From positions 620,001-684,000 of the forward strand of contig CAZPUQ010000001.1 of NCBI GenBank assembly GCA_964589785.1: 64,000 nucleotides of DNA. The letters are read 5' to 3'. Source of the stretch: JAGVSR01 sp964589785. GTDB lineage: Bacteria; Pseudomonadota; Alphaproteobacteria; Rhizobiales; Hyphomicrobiaceae. Below the pieces are notes generated by a model. That model had not been told where the DNA came from. It saw only the letters and a list, made by a program, of their open reading frames with translations, and ran no database searches. Positions 58,444 to 64,000 of the stretch are shown here, in pieces (position 1 is the stretch's first letter; every line of letters begins with the position of its first letter). The position numbers and the translations under genes are program-made.

Positions 58444-60785
58444 GGCCGGGCTCGCGTGTTTTCGAGTTGCGGGCGGCCGTCGTTCGCGTCTCCGACTGGT
58501 CGACCATAGGTGAAGGCGTCCTTGCCGTAGCCATATCCGTAGCCATAGCCGTACCCGTATCCGTATCCATAACCCGCGGCCTTGGCATCGTACTTGGTCA
58601 GCACCGCTCCGATGAGAGGGCTGCGGGCCAACTGCAGGCGGCGCAACGAATCGCGGATGTTGCTGGCGCGGGCCTGTCCGGCCCCAACAACGAACACGGT
58701 CGCGGCGGCGGTGTTCGACAGAATGGCCGCGTCGGCAAGACCCATAACGGGGGGACCGTCGACGACGATCAAATCAAAGACCTCCAAGCCCACGGTCAGC
58801 AGGGATACGAGGCGCGGGCCGGCGAGGAGATCTGCCGCGTTGGGAGGCAGGGGCCCCGAGGCCATGAACGCCATATTGGGGATCGGGGTCACCTGGAACG
58901 CCTCAGGCGGCGTGCAGGCTCCGGTCAGATAGTTGGTGAGACCGATCGCATTGTCGAGCTTCAGCTTCTTGTGCAGTGAGGCGTTGCGCAGGTCCGCGTC
59001 GACCAGCAGGACCTTGAGGCCCATGGTCGCGAAGTGGCGGGCGATAGCCAGCGACGACAAGGACTTTCCTTCGCCGGGTCCGGAACTCGTCATCAAAATG
59101 GTCTTGGGAAGACCGGTCTCGGTCGTGAACTGCAGCGAGGTGCAGAGCGAGCGGTAGGCTTCGGAGAGTGCCGATCGCGGATCGGCTAGTTCTTCCTCCG
59201 GCAAGGTGTCCTTGCCGGCGAAGGGAATGACACCGAGTGTCGCGAGCGCCGCCGTCCGCTCCATTTCTTCTGGGGTGCGGATCGTCTCATCGAGGCGCTC
59301 GAGGAGATAGGCCGCGGCCAGCCCTGCACCGAGCCCGAGGCCGAAGGCGAGCATCAAAGCGCGCGACAGGTTTGGTGAGGAGGGGCCGCCGGGAACCTCG
59401 GGCCGATCGACGACAAAGACGGTGTTGGCCTGGATGCCGCCGGCGACGTCCACTTCCTTGAACCGTTGCAGCAGGCCGTTATAGAGGTCGCGGTTGCTGT
59501 CGACCTCACGCTTTAGGATGTTGTACTGGACCGAGCGCTTCTGCAGGTCGATGACCTCGGCTTTGAGCGTGTCGATCCGCTCCTTCATCTCGTTTTCCTG
59601 ACCAAGCGCGGAGTCATGGGCGCCTTTGAGCGACTCGCGGATGGTCTTTACCTCGGCCGCGAGTTGGCGGTCGATTTCCTTGATCTTGTTGGAGATCTGA
59701 ACCATGTCCGGATAGCTCGGCTTGAAGGTCTGGAGCTTCTCCTCGTATTCGGTGACAAGGGCGTTGCGCTTGGCCCTCAAGCCGTCGATCACGCTGTTGG
59801 TCAGGAGCTGGGGCAGGTTGATCGCATCCGAGCCCTCGACCTGACGCCATAGATTCTCGGTCTTGATCCGCTCCGAGATGAGGCTGCCGAGGGCGGCGTT
59901 CGCGGCGGCGAGGTTGTTCTCGGCGATCGACGACTTCTCGGTGACGGCGACGATCTGTTCTTTCTGCGCGAAATCGAGAAGGACCTTTTCGGATTCCTCC
60001 AGCCGCAGCTTCAACTGCTTGATCTGGTCCTCGAGAAAGGTCTTGGCGTAGGCGTTGGCTTCGAAGCGCTTGTCGATGGTGGATGCAATGAAAGCCTCCA
60101 CATAGGCATTCGCGATGCGCTGCGCGCGGGCGGGATTGGGATCGGTGTAGCTGACATCGACGAGCCGGGAGCCGGGCACCGGGCGGACGGCGCGGTTGCG
60201 TTGAATGATGCCGGCCGCGGCGCGTTCCAGGCGTGCCTTGGTAGGCGGTTGGTCCGCCGTTTTCGAATGGCCCGAAAAGAGGAAGGACACAGCGCTCCCG
60301 ATCGAACTGACGAACGAAGTGCCTCTCGATGCAAAAAAATCAGGATCGTCGGCGAGGTTCAGGCGCGACGCGACTCGCTCGGCGACGGCGCGGCTCTGCA
60401 ACAGCTCAATCTGTGTCCGCATGTAGTCAAAGTCGAAGCGACTCTCTGCTGAAACATCACCCTCCTTGATAATGTTGGGACCGGAGCGCTCGATTTGGAT
60501 CCGCGCCGAGGATGTGTAGAGGGGTGTCATCATCAAGGTGTAAACTGTACCGATCGCCACGACTGCCAAGACGATGGTCGCGATCAGCCACTTGCGCTTA
60601 TAGAAAATGCGCCAATACTCGCGCAGGTCGACGCCGGAATCCCCCCCCTCGTCGGGCGTTCCCACGTAGGGGGGAAAGGACCCGTAGGGCTCGCGGGGCG
60701 CCAGCGCTGTTCCGCCGGCAGGGACCAGTCGGCCGGGCGTCGGGGCACGATCGCTCTTGGAGTCCTCGGCCTTTCCGTCGGTCAT
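58440..60785 (-). CDS. Polysaccharide co-polymerase with BY-kinase domain
   Basis: A 781-residue Wzc/ExoP-like PCP-2a protein. Helices at about 66-88 and 475-495 bracket a periplasmic Wzz plus coiled-coil region (LTKYDAKAAG region excluded; LRLEESEKVLL, QTFKPSYPDM). The cytosolic kinase domain is intact: Walker A SSGPGEGKS (Lys574), Walker A' VLLVDADLR, Walker B LIVVDGPPV. The C-terminal tail has eight Tyr-Gly repeats (Tyr739-Tyr753) plus a final Tyr, the likely autophosphorylation cluster. It lies 42 bp after the OPX lipoprotein gene and should be dephosphorylated by the CpsB-like enzyme upstream. Kinase and phosphatase activity usually cycle to control polymerisation. Confidence 0.95.
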   Translation of the reverse strand: MTDGKAEDSKSDRAPTPGRLVPAGGTALAPREPYGSFPPYVGTPDEGGDSGVDLREYWRIFYKRKWLIATIVLAVVAIGTVYTLMMTPLYTSSARIQIERSGPNIIKEGDVSAESRFDFDYMRTQIELLQSRAVAERVASRLNLADDPDFFASRGTSFVSSIGSAVSFLFSGHSKTADQPPTKARLERAAAGIIQRNRAVRPVPGSRLVDVSYTDPNPARAQRIANAYVEAFIASTIDKRFEANAYAKTFLEDQIKQLKLRLEESEKVLLDFAQKEQIVAVTEKSSIAENNLAAANAALGSLISERIKTENLWRQVEGSDAINLPQLLTNSVIDGLRAKRNALVTEYEEKLQTFKPSYPDMVQISNKIKEIDRQLAAEVKTIRESLKGAHDSALGQENEMKERIDTLKAEVIDLQKRSVQYNILKREVDSNRDLYNGLLQRFKEVDVAGGIQANTVFVVDRPEVPGGPSSPNLSRALMLAFGLGLGAGLAAAYLLERLDETIRTPEEMERTAALATLGVIPFAGKDTLPEEELADPRSALSEAYRSLCTSLQFTTETGLPKTILMTSSGPGEGKSLSSLAIARHFATMGLKVLLVDADLRNASLHKKLKLDNAIGLTNYLTGACTPPEAFQVTPIPNMAFMASGPLPPNAADLLAGPRLVSLLTVGLEVFDLIVVDGPPVMGLADAAILSNTAAATVFVVGAGQARASNIRDSLRRLQLARSPLIGAVLTKYDAKAAGYGYGYGYGYGYGYGYGKDAFTYGRPVGDANDGRPQLENTRARP
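58524..58572 (-). repeat. In-frame 6-bp tandem repeat encoding (Tyr-Gly)8
   Basis: The 6-base unit TAYGGN repeats about eight times in the coding strand of the BY-kinase gene, with TAC/TAT and GGA/GGC/GGT variation. Most copies differ only in the third base, so slippage is possible but partly damped. Confidence 0.85.
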
Positions 60786-60827
60786 CGTTCGCGCTTCCGT
60801 CAGCCAAAGTTCGACTTCGAGGTGCGA

Positions 60828-61676
60828 TCAGAAAAACAGCGCCATCTGCGCGGCGGCCGGGACGGCTTTCAGGAAGTTCTGCCACGCGGCCTTCATGCCT
60901 GAACTGCCTACCACGATGACGTCGCCTTCCCGGATGAGAGGATCGGCTAAGCGTCCCGCACGGATCTCCTCGATATCGAACTTGCCGGCGATGCGCTTGC
61001 CATCGGCTTGGCGGAAAACCACGATCTCATCCTGGGCGGCGGGGTCGAGCCCCTCGGCTAGGGCGATGAACTGGAGCAGTGAGGTCTTGCCGCGTACCGG
61101 ATAGACGCCCGGCTTTTTCACCGCGCCTTCGATCGTCACGCGCTGACTATTGTACTCCTTGACGAAGACCGTCACCTGAGGAGACTGGAGATACTTGGCC
61201 CCGAGCTTCTTCGTGAGTTCCCGCTCGACCTCCTGCGCGGTCTTGCCGGCGGCTGGCACCTCACCCACGAGGGGAAGGTTGATCGTGCCGCTGTCGGCGA
61301 CCTGCACGCTCTTGGACAACTCGGGAACCTTGAAGACGGAGATGTCCAAGACGTCCTGCGGACCGATCTTGTAGGCGGTGTTTCCGGGCGTCGAGACGGC
61401 GGTGAAGTTCTCGACTGCGGAAGCGTTGGCCGTGAAAGTCGACTTGTCTGAACTTTCCCCGATCGCCGTATCCCCCGCGGCTTGAGCGGTGCCGGTCATG
61501 CCGGTGGACGCGCCGAGCACGGCAGGGGGTGTCTGTCCACCGATCGACGCGCTCGTCGGATCATTGGACAAAGAAGCGCCGCAGCCGCTCAGACCAGCCG
61601 CTGCCGCGAGCACCAGAGCGACGAGGCCCTGGCGGTAAGCGGTCCGCGCTTGAGGCATACGACTTAGACCCCTCAT
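60828..61676 (-). CDS. Polysaccharide export (OPX/Wza-like) lipoprotein
   Basis: A 282-residue OPX protein. A lipoprotein signal ends LAAAAGLSGCG (Cys32). After a flexible Ser/Thr/Gly-rich stretch (about 35-85), the Poly_export domain runs YKIGPQDVLDISVFKVPELSKSVQVADSGTINLPLVGEVPA, followed by an SLBB domain with VTIEGAVKKPGVYPVRGKTSLLQFIALAEG. The final part (ADPLIREGDVIVVG) ends with a short hydrophobic helix that may reach the outer membrane. The ATG at 61676 is preceded by AGGGGGCG. Its first 116 bases lie inside the phosphatase gene, in another frame. It is third in line with CpsB and the BY-kinase for export control. Confidence 0.93.
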   Translation of the reverse strand: MRGLSRMPQARTAYRQGLVALVLAAAAGLSGCGASLSNDPTSASIGGQTPPAVLGASTGMTGTAQAAGDTAIGESSDKSTFTANASAVENFTAVSTPGNTAYKIGPQDVLDISVFKVPELSKSVQVADSGTINLPLVGEVPAAGKTAQEVERELTKKLGAKYLQSPQVTVFVKEYNSQRVTIEGAVKKPGVYPVRGKTSLLQFIALAEGLDPAAQDEIVVFRQADGKRIAGKFDIEEIRAGRLADPLIREGDVIVVGSSGMKAAWQNFLKAVPAAAQMALFF

Positions 61677-62433
61677 TATCGCCCCCTGGCTGTGATCGCA
61701 GCGACACCGGCACCTGTGCGTGATTGGACAAGATGCCCATGGGCCGCACGGAGACCAGATTCCGCGCCTCTGCCTCCCCGACACGCTTGGCAGCCATATC
61801 CCGGCCCCGGGCCAGATCCGGCGGTCGGCGCTGCACATCGTGAGCATCCGTCGCCAGGATCTGCACATGGCCCTCATCCAGGAGACGCTCCGCCCAATAT
61901 CGCGCATCGCGTCCGAAAGCGCCAGAGAGAGACCCGGCAGTCACCTGCATCCAGACGCCGGCTTGAGCGAGCCGCTCGATCATGGAGTATTGGCTCCTGA
62001 TCCAGGTCAGGCGCTCCGGATGCGTCAGGATCGGCACATGGCCTGCGACCAGGATCCCGAAGAAAAGGTCCTCGAGGCGCGCCGGCGCCACATGGTGCGG
62101 GGGCTCGACGAGGACGTAACGGGTGTCGCCGAGGCTCAGCAGATGCCCCGTGCGCAGGCCGCCGACAAAGTCAGGGACGATGTGATTATCGGCGCCCGCC
62201 ACGAGCCGGAGCGGGATGCCCTCGCCTTCGAGCGTTTGTTGCAGGCGCGCCACGGCCTCGCGGATCTGCGGGCCGGAATTGTGATAGAGGCCCGGCAGGA
62301 TGTGGGGCGTGCAGGCGACGACCTCGACGCCATCGGCGACGTAGGCGCGCGCCATCGCGAGAGATGTGGCAATATCCGGAGCCCCGTCGTCGACGCCGGG
62401 CAGGATGTGGCTGTGCAGGTCAATCATCGACAT
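61561..62433 (-). CDS. CpsB/YwqE-type PHP tyrosine phosphatase, extended C terminus
   Basis: A 290-residue metal-dependent protein-tyrosine phosphatase that should dephosphorylate the BY-kinase tail. The PHP signatures are intact: MIDLHSHILPGVDDGAPD at the N terminus, ACTPHILPG, GADNHIVPDF, ILTHPERLTW and ATDAHDVQRRPPDL, with the His and Asp residues of the metal site. Typical homologues end near VSVRPMGILSN; here the frame runs on for about 40 more residues (Ser/Arg/Gly-rich), overlapping the OPX gene by 116 bp in another frame. ATG 62433 or 62427 may be the start. The overlap suggests close coupling or a lost stop codon. Confidence 0.9.
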   Translation of the reverse strand: MSMIDLHSHILPGVDDGAPDIATSLAMARAYVADGVEVVACTPHILPGLYHNSGPQIREAVARLQQTLEGEGIPLRLVAGADNHIVPDFVGGLRTGHLLSLGDTRYVLVEPPHHVAPARLEDLFFGILVAGHVPILTHPERLTWIRSQYSMIERLAQAGVWMQVTAGSLSGAFGRDARYWAERLLDEGHVQILATDAHDVQRRPPDLARGRDMAAKRVGEAEARNLVSVRPMGILSNHAQVPVSLRSQPGGDNEGSKSYASSADRLPPGPRRSGARGSGWSERLRRFFVQ

Positions 62434-62983
62434 GAGATCTGCTCGTTTGCGCATCCGTGAACGACGACACCCCGTCCGCCAGTCTGCTTGGACCAGCGAA
62501 GGAATAATGATGCGGTTCGACCCAAAAAAGCGCGACAGGCGCCCTCGCCGTCAAGCGCGTTGCGTCAGTGCGCGGAACTTCGCGGGCCTCGTGTGTGCAT
62601 CGCAACACAGGACCCGTCTCGCCGTAGCGTCAGATTATGGCTTCATTGCGCATAACCGATGATCATCCGCGTGTCGGTCGGTCTGTTCGCCCGCCGGATG
62701 CCATCTTGAGGGAATGACGCTGGGTTGTTGCAGGACGGAGAACTCACTCTAACGCAAATCGTCACCCGGCTATTCCGAGTAGCGTTGATCGGACGCGACG
62801 GCCAGCATCCTGTACGAAAGTGTGGCCCTGGGGTCGCACCGGCAGACGGTTGTCGCTTGGGTGAAGGGCCTGAAAGGTCTCGAGCCTTTTCATCCGATCC
62901 AAGATTTAGTAAGCAGGGACCCTATTAATGCTCAGGTTGTTGCCTGAACAGTGTTTTGTCGCGTCGGTATTAGGGGGCGTACA
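62434..62983. other. Divergent gap upstream of the phosphatase operon and the exported hypothetical
   Basis: This 550-bp gap has no supported gene. It should hold the promoter of the EPS control operon on the minus strand and that of the hypothetical gene at 62984. Near the latter is a short inverted repeat, TCAGG-TTGTTG-CCTGA (62932-62947). AT content is higher towards 62640-62950. Confidence 0.5.
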
Positions 62984-63376
62984 ATGCGATCGAAGGCAAT
63001 TTTGCTGGCTATTGTAGCGAGCCTTGGGGCCGTCCCAGCCGTGGCCGCAACGGTCAACGTCAAGGGCGGCGAACTTTTTATTGACCGCGGGAAGGGCTAC
63101 ACGCCCGTCAGAGGCTCGACCCAGGGCAATCCTGGCGATACCGTGATGGTTCTCGTAGGCGGGGCGGGCGAGATCGTCTACGGCGATGGCTGCCGGCAAC
63201 CGGTCGACGTCGGCTCCGTGGTGACGATCGGCCAAGCCTCTCCTTGCAGTGCGGCCAACAACGTCGGATATGCCGACCATACCCTGATCATCGGGGGGGT
63301 GGTGGTCGCGGGCGGCGTGGCGGCGGCCATTGCGCTCAGCGGCGGCGACAGCGACAAGCCGGCGAGCCGCCAGTAG
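62984..63376 (+). CDS. Hypothetical exported small protein with C-terminal membrane helix
   Basis: A 130-residue protein beginning with a signal peptide (MRSKAILLAIVASLGAVPAVAA). The mature N-terminal part, TVNVKGGELFIDRGKGYTPVRGST and GDTVMVLVGGAGEIVYGDGCRQPV, reads like one small beta-sandwich or FecR-like domain. Two Cys residues (in DGCRQ and SPCSA) could form a disulfide. A glycine-rich hydrophobic helix (LIIGGVVVAGGVAAAIALSGG) near the end might anchor it in the membrane. AGGGGGCG lies before the ATG. It lies between the divergent EPS control operon and a partial O-antigen-ligase-like gene. The function is unknown. Confidence 0.7.
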   Translation: MRSKAILLAIVASLGAVPAVAATVNVKGGELFIDRGKGYTPVRGSTQGNPGDTVMVLVGGAGEIVYGDGCRQPVDVGSVVTIGQASPCSAANNVGYADHTLIIGGVVVAGGVAAAIALSGGDSDKPASRQ

Positions 63377-63435
63377 AGCGACGCTGGTCATGTGCTGTGG
63401 CTGAAGGATGTGCACATTCTAGCAATCGGTTCTAA

Positions 63436-64000
63436 GTGTTGCGCGAAAGGGGATTTTTAGGCGGCGCAGGGGTTTTTCTCGTCGCTTGTCTTCTATTCGG
63501 AGGAGCGGCGCGGCCAGGTGCTATGGCCGACGCCGTCATCCAGCTCTTGGCTGTTCCGCTGCTTCTGGTTGCGCTCTGGCGTCTAGGGGATTGCACTCGG
63601 GCGGTGGCATGGACTGTGGCGTTTGGCCTTGCGATCCTTCTTGTTCCGCTCCTTCAACTCGTTCCACTGCCACCAAAGATCTGGACAGCGCTCCCTTTCA
63701 GGGAATTTGCCATTCAGTCTCTCACTCTTGCCGGCCAGGACCTCGGCTGGCGTCCGCTTAGCCTCACACCGCACGCCACGTGGCTGAGCCTTGCCTCTCT
63801 TGTGACCCCGATTGCAGTGTTTCTTGCGACCCTTTTTCTTTCCTGGGGAGAGCGGCGCCGTGTCGTGCTCCTGCTTCTCGGTCTGGGGCTCGTCAGCAGC
63901 TTTGTGGGCCTGTTGCAGGTGGCGCAGGGGCCCGGCGTAGCGCCGATCGGATTCGGGCTCGGCGGCCCGGGCGAAGCGACGGGCTTCTTTGCCAACCGCA
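63436..64000 (+). CDS. O-antigen ligase family membrane protein, partial (runs off the window)
   Basis: The visible 188 codons encode the first part of a polytopic membrane protein. The start is taken as GTG at 63436, directly after a stop codon; TTG 63439 and ATG 63523 are alternatives. It reads REGGFLGG-type hydrophobic sequence, then ADAVIQLLAVPLLLVALWRL, LAILLVPLLQLVPLPPKIWTAL, and TWLSLASLVTPIAVFLATLFL, ending with GPGEATGFFANR. This arrangement, with the LQLVPLPPxxW and FFANR segments, is typical of O-antigen-ligase-like EPS proteins. It adds a third ligase/polymerase-type gene to the window. The 3' end lies beyond 64000. Confidence 0.75.
   Translation, partial: MLRERGFLGGAGVFLVACLLFGGAARPGAMADAVIQLLAVPLLLVALWRLGDCTRAVAWTVAFGLAILLVPLLQLVPLPPKIWTALPFREFAIQSLTLAGQDLGWRPLSLTPHATWLSLASLVTPIAVFLATLFLSWGERRRVVLLLLGLGLVSSFVGLLQVAQGPGVAPIGFGLGGPGEATGFFANR

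Noticed and set aside
58524..58572. Short tandem repeat as a CRISPR-like array
   Set aside because: It is an in-frame 6-base repeat within the BY-kinase gene encoding Tyr-Gly; there are no spacers and no cas genes.

Overview
The window looks like chromosomal DNA of a GC-rich alphaproteobacterium, most likely Hyphomicrobiales (Rhizobiales). Codons mostly end in G or C, and the housekeeping genes are of the alphaproteobacterial kind: DUF2842 next to a ctaA/cox15 heme A synthase, rplM-rpsI followed by a TerC-type gene and a short-form argC, a TIGR01459-type HAD protein, an NdvA/ChvA-like cyclic glucan exporter and a bacterioferritin with an Irr-like box. This placement is inferred from gene content; no 16S gene is present.

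Layout. (1) 0.05-0.7 kb: bacterioferritin with its own terminator. (2) 0.7-9.2 kb: a first exopolysaccharide (EPS) locus. On the minus strand lie an OPX lipoprotein, a GT4 glycosyltransferase, an undecaprenyl-phosphate sugar-1-P transferase and an O-antigen ligase/polymerase; divergent from them are a Wzc-like protein with an eroded kinase domain and a polysaccharide deacetylase. (3) 9.2-27.4 kb: mostly housekeeping genes (DUF2842, ctaA, argC, terC, rpsI, rplM, an enoyl-CoA hydratase homologue, a CoA-binding protein, GH3 beta-glucosidase, ribA, NdvA-like ABC exporter, a methyltransferase-like protein, HAD phosphatase, and a four-gene Gld-type ABC system). (4) 27.7-52.9 kb: the accessory core, an EPS locus with biosynthetic assembly-line genes embedded in it. 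It holds an ExoF-like exporter, a phosphopantetheinyl transferase, a methyltransferase-carrier fusion, a 2098-residue KS-AT-ACP-C-A-PCP hybrid PKS-NRPS, two alpha/beta-hydrolase-fold proteins with non-serine elbows, a glycosyltransferase/deacetylase fusion, GT4, Wzx, Wzz, Wzy, a beta-helix protein, a VanZ-like protein, a serine hydrolase, a GDP-mannose 3,5-epimerase-like enzyme and a WecG-type transferase. (5) 53.2-54.5 kb: a hypothetical gene, tRNA-Thr(UGU) and a gene-poor stretch. (6) 54.5-64 kb: a second initiating sugar-1-P transferase, then a minus-strand operon of CpsB-type phosphatase, OPX lipoprotein, BY-kinase with a (YG)8 tail, J-domain protein and TPR protein. A small exported protein and the start of another O-antigen-ligase-like gene follow.

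Working model. Regions 4 and 6 together carry all classes needed for a Wzx/Wzy EPS: initiation (54.5 kb), chain transferases (41.0 and 52.2 kb), flippase (42.4 kb), polymerase (44.9 kb), chain-length control (43.9 and 58.4 kb), export (27.7 and 60.8 kb) and phosphatase control (61.6 kb). The most notable feature is that the carrier-activating PPTase is translationally coupled to an EPS exporter gene and is followed by a malonyl-using, probably glycine-activating PKS-NRPS without a release domain. I infer that the locus makes a beta-ketoacyl-glycine-type (or related) substituent destined for the polysaccharide, perhaps for an amino sugar freed by a linked deacetylase. That link is a hypothesis from gene context, not something the sequence proves.
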